Source: Hymenolepis diminuta (lineage: Eukaryota; Platyhelminthes; Cestoda; Cyclophyllidea; Hymenolepididae). Taken from it: a DNA stretch of 64,000 bases. Below the pieces are notes generated by a model, which saw only the letters and a program-made list of their open reading frames with translations, was not told the DNA's origin and made no database searches. A program made the translations under genes and the position numbers. The stretch is from NCBI GenBank assembly GCA_900708905.1, contig CAADRB010000012.1, positions 231,235 through 295,234 on the forward strand, read 5' to 3'. Below are positions 38,438 to 50,900 of the stretch, piece by piece. How positions within the stretch are numbered: the stretch's first letter is position 1; every line of letters starts with the position of its first letter.

Positions 38438-41400
38438 GGGAAAAAATAAGCGACGATTGTCTTTAGATTTTCAAATAATTGTACAAAAAACCTGAGTCCA
38501 GAAGCATAATAAGTAAAAAGGGCAAATTCGCAAAGCCTTTCTCCTCAGCAAATTCACCAGCAGCGAGGAAACAACAATTTATTTTTTTAATGAACTTTAT
38601 AACAGTAGAAATAGAAATTAGATTTGAGTGAAAACTTAACCCATTAGAAATGAAAATTAACCAACAAAAAAATCACCAAATTGGGATTATGAAACACTTT
38701 GTTTAAAAATTCGTTGCTATGCAAGGTTAGGGAAAAATGAAATGTAAACAAAAAAATAAAAAAAGTTAATAATCATGCCATTTCTTCTTTAACAGAAACG
38801 TCTCCACTAAAATGATTTTGTGTAGAATGATTTTCTGGATAAATATTTATTTGCATTTCAAGTTCTTATACATCAGCAGCCAATTTTGGTTATTTCTGTA
38901 AAATAAATTTGCAATTTTAGCACTAGTCATAAATGAAAAGTGTTCAAAAAATGAACAAATTAAATCCAATTAATTTACCCAACCTTCACCTTCCGTTGTT
39001 TTAATTTAGTTTCATTAATTATAGTCTGAAATCAAATTTGTCAAAACAAATTACAAGGTTAACAGTGATGCGTTAGTTCTGCTTATTACCCTAAAATACA
39101 TGTTAATTGTTACATTAAACTAATCCCAAAAATTTAGTGGATTCTAGACATTAAATAAGTTTTGATTATAATATTTTCAAGTAATTAGTCACTCACTGCC
39201 AAAATATTTTTTTCATAATTCAGACGAACAAAGGAAAATCTTGAAGTCCAGTTTAAAGGGAAAGATTTTTCCAATTTATTTAATTATGTGAAAATAGGGT
39301 ATTTCGGAAAGTTTATCTCTCAAATTCACCTAGAGTGAATAAAATAATGAAATCTAGAATACAAATAATCAAAGGCAATTCTCAAACCATTTTTAAATAA
39401 AGTTAACACTAATACTTTCTATCTGAGTTAAAACTGCAAAGTCAGGTCGAGTTTAAGATTGTCCTTGAGTATTTAAAAGTCCTGACGCCTTCATGATTAA
39501 CTTAACAAATCAGCTTAATTTTCGCTCAGTCTTAAACTCACCGCAGACAAAAAAATAAAATACTAAAATCTACTGAATTGCGGTTGCAAGTACCAATTTC
39601 AGGAATCCATAGATCAGTTTCTCCCATTTAAACTTAAAGATATCATTCTTTGATCAAAAAATGCAAACTTTAAGGTATTATCTAGTGCTGCTTTTGATAA
39701 ATTTTAATTTTTAAAGTGGTAAATGAACATTCATTACGCTGATTTTTCGCCTGCACTACATTCCATCCGTCTGACTGAAAGATATTTTTGTGCTTTGATA
39801 GTGGATATGACAGCAACAGGCTGGAGAGATAAAAGACTCTTCAAATATCATTATACTTTGATTATGTACTGTCTTAGAATGAAACTCCCACGAAAATTAA
39901 CTGGGCCGTTATATTTCAGGATTGGAAAAATTTTATGACTAACTGAGAGAATAAAATTTTAAACAGAAAGTCTGGCTTTTTGAAGTATTCACCCAGTATT
40001 TTCACTTTAAATTAACATTCGACTTAAATAGATTGGACGTGCAAATGTCTGTTTTACAATTTAACTTGAAGCTAAAATTTGATTCCTTATGGTACGATTT
40101 GAATAAATGTAAATCTTTAGGGAAAATTAGTGAGACATTTGGTTTTCTGTCTAAACACAAATTTATTTTTTTATCTGGAGAGTGGAAATTAAGCAAAAGA
40201 TATTAAAAACTTCTACTACAAAGTTAATATTGATATTTAATATAAAAGTTTTATAAATGATCATTATTAAACAATATTCTAATTTTTTAAGTATTCATCA
40301 GTAACCTGCAATGCAGATTTTCAATCGTTCAGGAAGTGTGAGTTTACTTTACAAAATTACGTTTATCTGCGGAAAACGCAAGGACTAAAATCGACATTAT
40401 ATAAAATTTTTCGTGCCAATTACGCCCTTAAAACTATCATTATACCAAAATAAAGAAGGAGGATTTGAAGATAATATGAAAAAGAGTTCACCATGAAGAA
40501 GTTCCAGTGAGCCCTGCTATATAAAAACCCCTTATCTTGCTATTTTGGTCAATAAAAGAAAAACATCTCGGTAGTTTACATCAGTAAATGTACTTTAATC
40601 CAAAAGGTTGGAGTAGAACCAACAAAAAATCCGTAAACTTGGTAAATTTGAGTGTAAGCCATCTTCTGTAATCAGTCAAACTTGAAAAGGGTTTATGAAA
40701 GGCTACATCAGGAAAATATAAATGAATTTAAACCCTTGCTTTTGAATAAACACATCTGCTACAATGTTTTTTACTTCCCCTGAAGTCTAAAATCCAACCG
40801 AGTGACCTCAAAATGTCAAGGGTAAATTTTAAGGACAAATAGGTCCTAACCATAGCTGCATCTATGTAAAACTGCTAGTTTTAAGATTCAAATCCCCAAT
40901 TTACCCCATTTACCCATCAAGTAATTTTTACATTAATAGCTCTATACCTCCTATCCCAATCATATTGAAGATATGATCCCTTCTTCAAATTGACTGAATA
41001 TAGAATAAAGGAGAACAGGAGGAAATGTCACAGAGAACGACAGTAATTGCCATGTCTTGAAATTGTATTATATAAATAAGATTCAAATCTCGCATTATGA
41101 AAAAGAGAGTTGCGCAAACATTACTCCCAGTATCAGGTAATACAAATATTTTTTGCAGAAAAATGTTAAAATTGCGTTCATGTAAACATTATTTCAAACT
41201 TTAGAGCCAAAATGACGATTTCAGAGATTGCGAAATGATCACATTAATATAAAACACTGTAAATCTTAATTAAAATTTCTTATATTTGTGCCCTAATTAT
41301 TTAATAAATTCAACCAACGCGTTTTTCGTGTGAGAATACGAGGGATTAGTTCCAGATACATGTCACGTAAGAAGCAATTAAGCACAAAAGCCTCTGGAAA

Positions 41401-42429
41401 AGATTGATATTTTTCCCTTGGTACTTGAAGAACACAAAGTCCAATAGCAAAACATGAGTACAAACTCTATATTTTTTCCGCCTTAAGATAACAAATATAT
41501 TAAAATTTGCGTTTCATCGCATGTCAATTGATTTCCACAACACAGTAATAGTCTAAATTTACCTAAATTACCTAAAATCATAATTTTCCAAAAACGGTAG
41601 TATTTTAATTTTCCAAACATTTTATTAAAACATACGCATTTGATTCATTCGAGCTTGACTAGTTTGGTTGTTTTAAACCACATATTTTATTTACAATTCC
41701 GCCACTACAATCATAAATTATAATTTGTGCTTAAAATGCCATTCCAAGTAAAGTAATTACGCTTTGGTAACTCCTAGCAAGTTGATTTCTGGAGTATTTA
41801 TTCGGTCTAGGTAAACTGTAATGAAATCTGGAATGTAGAAAGAAATGATTTCGTAATTAGCCAAGGAAAACTTACTGAATAATAAACTTTAAGATAAATT
41901 CCCAAAAATTTCCCTACGAAAAAAGATGAAATGTGTTTTTATTTATTCGAATATTTTAAAATCGATAACCTAAAAAGATACATTCCTATCCTTTTACCTT
42001 AATTAAATATTAATTAAATGTTTGTCCATTCACTTCGGCTACGCCCATTGAAAGAGTATTTTTTAATTTCAGATCAATGAAATTTGGTCGCTGTAAGCGA
42101 AAGATCTTATACGAGTAAACAGGAAATTTGCTTTTTCTCCAAAACGGTAGGCAGAAAATATATGTTTCCGGTGAAGAGATTCAAACATGTTTAATGAAAA
42201 AGAATATTTTTTTATTACAAAAGAAATAGTTAAAACATATTATTAAAAAATTTCTTATATCTAATTGAACAGATACCAAAGACGCGACACATATCATGGA
42301 TATTTGAACCGAAAGAAGATAATCTTTACAAGAAAACAAATAACTCTCTTAAACTAATTTTTCAAAGAATACAAAGTAAATATTCTTTCATTGTAACTTT
42401 TGATCCGTTCGAATAGAGTAACTAAGCTA

Positions 42430-42534
42430 ATGTCCTTTCTAGCTGTACAGACTCAACTACAAGAGAACGAGAATGAGACAGAATTGGCGATGGAACACTT
42501 TTATATTAAGGACAGAGAGAAGACAGCGAACTAG
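42430..42534 (+). other. Small + strand open frame or internal exon, unassigned
   Basis: A 34-codon ATG frame lies in AT-rich DNA. Alternatively an exon 42443-42533 is flanked by a good acceptor (CCTTTCTAG) and donor (GTAAGC). The residues are helical and acidic (QTQLQENENETELAMEHFY). No neighbouring exon was established, and no family is recognised. Confidence 0.25.
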
Positions 42535-44251
42535 TAAGCTATTAATGTAACTACGTTGTAAGCAAACATTTAAATATAATGGAAATGGAAGAGATTTTAG
42601 ATTATTAAAGATTAATTTCATTTATAAATCGAATGAAATTTAAAATTTGGGCAATTGTCAAAATAGACAGTTTTGAAAAGTGCTGGTAACGTCAAAATTT
42701 GATCGGACGAACACAACATATTCCTTTTGACAGGAAAAGAAACAGATCTATAGATCAGTTATATTTTAAATTAGATTGAAAATGAATTTTATTAGTTGAT
42801 TGATTCCAGATTTTGTTCTATTTAAAGGATTTACGAACTGATATCATGTTTCAAAATCCATTGTAATGTAAGTTGTTGGCAAAAGGCCGAACGAAAAAAA
42901 CATACATTTGCACTGTGTAAAAATAGCCCAGATCTTTTGTTTGTATAAAGCTATGCTAAAGGAACAATAAAATGCCAAAGAGCCAAAGGAAACGCGTCAT
43001 ATAACGAACTTCGAAATTTTTCATTTGGGAAAAAAGTAGTCAACGTCTGTTGGAGCGGGAGAAGGGGGCTGAAAAACGTGACCTTAATTTGAGGTTTTCA
43101 TTTGTACATTTATAAGCCGTGCGAACCAGAAGTAAACCAAACCCTAATCACAAGTGTAACATGCATAAATTTCCCTGAATTAAGGTTGTTCAGTTTGAAA
43201 TAATCTTCTGAGAATACTTAGAATATTTAATGAATAATTTACAAATGTACATAGGATAAAAGTAGGCTTGCAAATTTTCACAAAATATTATCAGTTAAAT
43301 CCGAAATATTTAAATTTGTTATGTAAAATGTCGTTTCAGAAAAAGTTGACGGATTAATTGCAAACGAAGTTTTTTAACTTAAGTTGATCTCAAATTAAGA
43401 TATCTATGATAAAATTAGTTTGGTTAATTAGCGAGATTTAAGATAATTAAAAATTAAAAATTCCCTGTAACTTAATAACTTCCGAGAAAAAATGAAAATT
43501 TAAAGAGATATTCTTGAATAAATGCTAGTATTATAAATTATATAATAAGTAAGACTCATTTTAATTAACCAAAATTAAGAGATAAGAAAATAAAAACACA
43601 ACTGCAACAGTACTGAAAAGAATGGAACAACATAAAATACATTTTAAAACCACTAATAATATTTAAGTAAATGGAAAGACTTTCATTGACAAATATTGCT
43701 TTAATTTATGTACGAAATCCAAAAACATATCCATAAATAGGATTTTGTAAATACTTATCAATTAAAATTCATAATAAACACTGTGGATGCATCTTGTAAT
43801 AATTCCTAAAACAATTTACTGAATATCTGAAAATGTAGTAAATATATATTCAACGACGATAATTTTCAAAAACTCACATTTTCAATGGTTGGTCTTATTT
43901 ATTTTTAAATTGCGCGCTGTAAATTATAAAATTGTTTAAGTTCATTTCAAGGTAAAATTGATTTACCAACATTCTGCAGCTGATTAAATAATTCCCCATT
44001 TCATAACAAATTTTGACAATTTATGATGCTTTATATGTAATGGTTTCATAGATTATTTAAATTTATATTTTTTCTCTATCTTCGTATGAGATTTTGAACT
44101 ACAGATTACATATGAAGATGCCATTGTCTCGCTTTCGATAGATCTGTGACGATATGCACTAAATCAATCTTGCGCTTAAATAGTTTTTGTGTAGTAACTC
44201 TGAATAGATCAAGCATATATAGGAAGTTATGTATATTATGTATTCCTTATA

Positions 44252-44497
44252 GTGAAACCCGGTCCAATAAACAAATGCTCTTACACTTCTGAAACCGAAG
44301 ATGACACTCTGTATTTTCACAAATTTTTGTCAACACTACTACATTTGCCAACCGCTGAAGTTTCGACTAATTGGAGGTCAACTCAGCCTACAAATGATCA
44401 AATTATGTTGAATAATCCCAATAATAATAACGTCCATTCATTAAATCTTGATCTCGAATCTTTTTCGTCTCTCCAAATTCGTACAACCCTCTTATAG
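44252..44497 (+). other. Open frame of 81 codons, possible terminal exon
   Basis: The frame opens directly after a plausible acceptor (TTCCTTATAG), without an ATG, and ends at a TAG. An AATAAA follows at about 44585. The composition is Thr/Ser/Asn-rich with an Asn repeat (NNPNNNN). It is antisense to, and about 470 nt beyond, the ERp44 3' end. No upstream exon was found. It could be noncoding. Confidence 0.2.
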
Positions 44498-44964
44498 AAA
44501 TTGAGCAGTTAACAAAAATAGGTTTTTGTGTTTGCTAACCAAACTAGAACAAATCCAATGAACATTTACACCTTATACTTTACAAATAAATAAAGTATAT
44601 GTAAAGCTTAGTTTTCTCAAACTTCTACCTCAAGTCCCATGCAACTCGACCTTTCCTCAGCAAATATTTGCAGAATCACTGCCTAAGCCACATAAATCAT
44701 AGGAACCTAAGACGTATTAACTAACGATTATTCTATCCAAAAACGATATAATGAAATCACAGAAGCGCAGAGTTCGCACGCGCTTACACTTAACACCATT
44801 TATAACCACTCAATGATATATTCATATGTGCAATGACCGTAGCAACGAATATACAGAGTTCCTTTGCTCGGTAGAAAAGAAAAAGTAGCATAATATAAGA
44901 CAGAAACAGGGATAAGAGGAAAATGGTATGGAGTGTTGGAGTAATGATTCGAGTCGCAGTCCAA

Positions 44965-47900
44965 TCACAGCTCGTCCTTTAGTATGCTGTAACGATTTCC
45001 AGATGGAGTAAGAAGTTTGAAAACAGATTCCTAAAAAAGAAAAAATAATAAACTATTAATGATGTCTAAGATGGAAAGTAAATTAAATATTTTACTGAAA
45101 GTACTCGTGGACCTTTCTTTTTACCATCACCACTCTGGAAATAAATATAATTAATCCAATTAGTAAACACAGACGAAGCATTTGCATGCAGTATCAAATT
45201 GAAAACAACAAAAATAAACGTCAAGAATCATCACGGACATACGTATGGTAGTAGATATGGAGTCTAGTACGAATTGAACATATAATCCGATAACAAGAAG
45301 TAGTATACTGAGTTATACATGAGAAAAGCTCCCGGATTTAGATAGTTAAACTCTAAAGGAGAGTTATAAACGCCTTAGTTCAACGAGCCCCAAACTTGTT
45401 TTTTTTTAATACTTTTTTTTAAAAGGTACTAATATTCTATGTAAAAATTTTGTTCTGACAATAACTAATGTGAATTAAATTTTCTGTATTCTTTAGTACT
45501 GCTTATATTAGAGAGAAGACGGATCCAGTGTCTACCCTCAAGGGTCGACACTAACGCTTCACAGAAGGAATGGTTCAGAAATGGAATTACAACAGCGATA
45601 ATAACGAATAAACAGAAGTGAATGAAACGTTAACAAAATAAGCCATTTTCTACCTCAAGGTCTTCCGAGTAATGAGTTACGAACTCATCATCCTATATTT
45701 TATAAAGACGAAAAATTAAAAATGATAACTCATTAACAGAGTTTAAATATTTTAAAAAAATATAGCTCTGTTTGAGCTAATGGACATAACTTTTAAGGTA
45801 GGAAATTACGTATTCAGATTCAACAAAGTAAGAATGAGAGCCATTAGTCTCGTTTAAACGAATTTATGAGTGCAAGAGATAAACTTCCGGAAGGTTCCGC
45901 CTTCTAGAATAACGAATAATGTTTATAAAAAAGGGGAAAAATATATCACGGTTTTTTAACAGGAATAAATTTATGGGTGATACTAACGCATAATCTTGAT
46001 TAAAAACTAACGAAATGATTTAAGGATGAAAGCAATTAATCATACATTTGAGTGTACATAAGAAACTAACAGGTGGTTGTCTTCTCCAGGATAACGACAA
46101 AGTTTATACAACACTTATGAGTGTTTAAAAAGGTTCATCTGAATAACACCAGTGTTCGATCATGACCAAACGCATTACTAATGAAGATAAATGCATATGA
46201 CATTCATAAGTCTACCGCACTTCCTATAAACCTCATCTTCATCTTTGTCATCCTATTTTTTTGTTCAAGAAGAGAGTACAAATACGTGAGTATAAGCAAG
46301 TTTAAAGATGTAAATTTATGATCATCAGTTGAGTAAATGAACGTGATTTTTAAATGTCTATCAAATGTGATTGTATAAGAGATAGATTGTTAGCCAACCA
46401 GTAAAATTAATATTTCATAACTGGATACACAAGCCTTAGATATGTACATTCTTTGTGATTTTAGATCAATAAAACTTCGAATTTCTTGTGGGTCAAACAA
46501 GTTTCCGTAAGAATTACTTAATGGGTTTTGTCTATTATTACCTAAGATAGACCAATATATTGCAATTATTGACCACGAACAGAGAGGAACAGTGAAACCG
46601 CTATTAACAACGTTAAATAAAAAATTAACCATGCTTAATTAACTCCACTGACCTACTACTGTCATCCTCTAAAAACCATCACAAATTCAGGAACTAAACC
46701 TGAGCTCTTAATAATAAGAACGCGTTTGGTATGGTTGCGAATCGGCATGCAGATAGATATAGATAAAAAGAGAGAGCAAGCATCGAGAATATGAAGATGC
46801 ACTATAGAGAGTTAGAAATGATGCAAGACCTACCTGTTGAGGTACTGGTGGTTTTTCCTATAAATCGGAGATTATAAGTCAGTTTTTAAAAAAATTAATT
46901 TGGGATGTGAGATTTATATTCATGATTTCACAAACTAATTCGAAAAGCATTACAACATCTCACCTGAAGTCGGGTATTACTTAGAGATATCAAAAATCGA
47001 AGATAAGTAATGGTGTTGGAAGTAATAATGATATAACCTTCTAAAATCTTAACAATAAAGTCGAGGAATTTCCAATAAATTAGATTGACAGTGACTATAA
47101 TCATTAGGACGTTTTCAGATTTCATGTCCGATTCATCCAGATCTAGTGAGCGACTAATCCTTTTTTTACCATTATTCGGAGATAGTTAAATTTCTTTACA
47201 AACTACTAAAAGCGCCTAATATAAATGATCAACTGCAAAGGATACTTTTATGCATTCACCTTTCATCAAGAAGTTTGTGCAATATCTTAGCGACAGCTTC
47301 TCTAATTGATAGATAGTAATATCTTTCAAAAACTTGCGTAGACATTGTTGAGTGCCTATTAACATTATTACATCGAATTTCCGATACATTTGCGCATCAC
47401 ACACACACACACAAACGCTAGAACCCTGTCATGGTCAGGTTTTTTGATTTGGATAATTGTAAATTGCAGTAGCCTTAAGGCTTTTAATTAGCATTTAGAA
47501 CCGCTGAGTCAATGGGAGGTAACATGACAAATTTGAGAAAAATGCATTATGATAGGCGTTAATGTTGATCAAAGCCAGTTGATCAATCGACTATCAGTAG
47601 ATAAATACGCATCATCATTCGAGAACTTCCATAAATAATGGTCAGTGGATTTCGTAACGAAATTCGTTACCTCTCGATTAAATCCACCATCAACAATCAG
47701 CAAATCCCACAATCCTTCTCTCATCTCTGAATTTGGTCAAGTAGTTAGAACTAAAGTGATAATTAGTTGACCACAATAGGTTTGGTCTTTATAGTGTAAA
47801 GCATCACAATTAAAAAAACCAATTTCAAGTAGTTGATTTTCTTACTATCAAATACGAATACACATAAGACACGGGTTGTCTACCTGTTAGTAAAATCGAA

Positions 47901-50900
47901 ATCTCAAAATTGGATGCACAAGCTTTTGACTTTTACGAATTCTTTGGATGCGAGTAAATCAATGCAATTTTTGCAGACGATATCTATTAGCAACAGCACG
48001 TAAGGCCAACCAATAAATTGACCGATATTGCCTGATAAAGCCGGTGCGAATTCGGGAATTAAACTTACATTCATATTAAGTTCATGTAAAATAATCAATG
48101 CAAAAGAACACAGAGAATGTGAGCATGCAGTGTGGAATTAGAAATAGTATAAGACCTACCTCTTGATGTAATTGTTCTTTTTGCTAAAAAACGGGACGTC
48201 ATAGCCAGTTTTACAACAATATCAGTTGGACGACATGAGCTTACTAATAATCGTCGACTTTTCACATGTAATTAGGCATTATATGAAAGTGTCGTCGAGT
48301 GAATTAAAGTGGTTTTTTAATAAAACGTTCCTTAAGCCTCCCGATGTCTTCATTATAAAGTGAGCCAATCTACCAATTACTTTACAAATGCTACAACGGA
48401 GGTTACTCAAAAAGTCAGTATGGTTTTAAATTGCGTATTCAAACCATCCTGTACATTGAGTGATCTACAATGTTTCAATTTCATAACAAAACAAAGAAAT
48501 TCCTTTGCATACTAACATAAACAACTATGATGAACACTCAATCAAAAGTGGTACCTTTACACATTCATCCTTTATTGGAAAAGACGTAAAGTAAAGCCCG
48601 TGTATAGCTACATATACAAATATATTCCTTCTTTATCTACCTCTATTCTTCTACTTTGGATACTTGCAATTCACCGTCTAGCAACATTAGGGTAGATGTT
48701 AGCCGAACGAGGTTCTAATTAGGAATTCTAGACACCTAATTAGAGCACCTAAATCAGCGGTAGTATGCAAATACCACCAAGCTCAAATGATCAGAGATAA
48801 ACCAACATGCTTCATTTACAGAATAGTGTTCAAAGCCATTCGATCGACCAACTATTAATCAATACGATTTCGGAAATCTCCGTGAATATTGATCAGTGCG
48901 TATTCCCATTTTAAAATAAACTCTGTTATCAGTGTCGGACTCCTAAATCTCGATAACCACCATTGTTATCAAACCCCAACTCCCGCAATCCCTTCATTTT
49001 CAGGTTTATTCAAGTCGTTAGAACTAGTTAGAGCTTTCTATGACGGCGGTATGCTGTAAAGCATCCCATTCAAAGAACTTCATCTTAAATACTCACCTCA
49101 ACTGGTTCAGGCATACCGTGGAACTGACGATGAAGTTTATCTGATTGCAGATCCAGAAGGAAATGATTCATATGCCTAGGATCTTCTAGAGCAGCATTTA
49201 TATCACCGGGGTAGAGGAACATGTGTTGGAAGGAGTCAATGGCTATGATGGGTAAATCTCCCACTGTTTTACCCATATGCATTAGAGGATGAGAGAAAAC
49301 ATTCCCGTCGGCAACCAAAGGCACTATTTTACCTATTAGAGAGACAAAAACATGAGTCATTCTATTAATTATAGTTTAAATAAATATCAAATCCGGTTAT
49401 TTTTCCCTAACAGGTAATTGCAACACCTTTACATCGTCGTATAAATGACAGCTTAAAAAACGTTGAAGAATGAATAAGTCCCAAATAATATGGGATTTCA
49501 CCACATTTACTTCAGCATTTTCCCAGTTTTCAATCAATCTCTACCGATCGTGCGAGTTATCAGTCTATATTTTTTGTTTATGTACAAAAAACTTAAAATT
49601 ACATTTAACGAAAACGAACAAGTGCAACTACAAATTTATGCAATTTTAATAAGAAAGCCTAATTAAAACATTTAATTTTTCGTATTGAAGATAAAATCAA
49701 GTTAGTGTTACCCATCGGCGTTTATATCCCATAAGAGAATCTATATATATATATATATACCCTTTTAGTCAAAGTTACAAATCTCAAAGCTACTTATAAC
49801 GCATTTAAGTAGGAGGAGATAATTCACATACTGCTATAATTGGTCAAATGTTGTTCCATCAGAGAAGTGAAGCGATGAATGTAAGAATCCGCACCCTTGG
49901 TCTTATCCTCAGGAGGATAGAAGAGGATGAGTAGGGGAAGACGAGGTTCAGTGATCTCCTCAGCGTTGGTAAAAGTTAACTCTCGAACGTATGGAGTGCA
50001 GACTTTGTGAGCCCATTCAAGAAGTTTGTTGAGGTCTATTAGAATCTCTTGAGGTGGATGCTGCTCGGTAAGTTTTGGAGGGTGTTTTTTGTTCTCTTCG
50101 GCCGGCTGCCTTTGTTGCTCCCGCTGTTCCTTTTAGGGATTTAAAGGATATTTAATAGGGAGGAAAACATGATAGGCATAACTTGAATGTGTACAGGTAT
50201 CGTAGTAGTAAACATAAACTTTTGAAAATTCAACTTTTTGATGTACGGCCAGTGAAGAGAATGACTAACAACAATTACTAACGCTGATCATATCCAACCA
50301 AATTCTGGAAGGGATCTGATCTGATTTATCTTCTAACTCCTCGATATGTGATTCATTATAATTTCCGCCGCATTCCAATTGGAAAAATTTTGTATTTTGG
50401 CCTTAAACTATGACACTGAACAGAAATTCCCATTTGTTTACAAGTTAAAACTATAAATAACAGACCCTCAAGACACAACACTTTGTTTACCTTACTTAAA
50501 AAGACGTATTCGGATACTTCTCATCTTTCGATTTTGGGGTATAAAATTGGACTGACAATCTGTGGTATGGGGTGATTAGATGCATAACCATTCCAGGTTT
50601 TACGGTTAGCAGCTTAATACCGGCAGCATGCTAGAAGCAGTAGAGAACTTTAATCATGTCCCGTGACAGCCTAATGGTACCGATAAGGCGTTTGCACCCG
50701 TACCTGTTACCACATAAAAAGATTTAATCTAATCAAGGCCTGTGCTATTTCAGTATGATGAATTTTTTTGCATTATATCACAGTAAAAATAGTGGTGCAT
50801 AGGTCACAGTGAACGCCTGCTGTCAGAGGTCACGGATTGGATTTCAATCGGCGTGCACCCAGTTAACGGAGTGGCAGCTACGCTGGTTAAATCTGGCTAA

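Larger units (their letters stand above)
31389..44964. other. Long gap between the dixin-like and ERp44 genes
   Basis: About 13.6 kb with no complete gene I can support. It holds two phosphatase-like exon segments (38437-38311 and 37361-37265, - strand), two short phase-compatible exon-like pieces (33786-33725 and 32587-32554, - strand) and a + strand exon-like piece (42443-42533). A + strand open frame lies near the right end (44252-44497), and a C-rich pyrimidine tract around 34713-34740. The rest is AT-rich sequence with only short ORFs. Confidence 0.5.
46380..49060. repeat. Tandem duplication of about 1.3-1.5 kb within ERP44 introns
   Basis: Two diverged units, about 46380-47830 and 47876-49060, can be aligned by eye. 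Shared landmarks in the same order are GGATRCACAAGC (46424 and 47912), the GACCTACCT donor block (46828 and 48153), and GTTAGAACTA followed by TGTAAAGCATC (47744/47800 and 49018/49057). Each unit includes one 24-nt micro-exon. Many differences and indels indicate an old event. Confidence 0.6.

Noticed and set aside
47262..47302. Possible additional ERP44 micro-exon
   Set aside because: It has a plausible acceptor and donor, but with the phase-0 neighbours the frame contains a stop.
49085..49360. 91-codon ORF as a stand-alone protein
   Set aside because: It is ERP44 exon 7 with intron sequence at both ends. The acceptor at 49324 and donor at 49096 define the exon.
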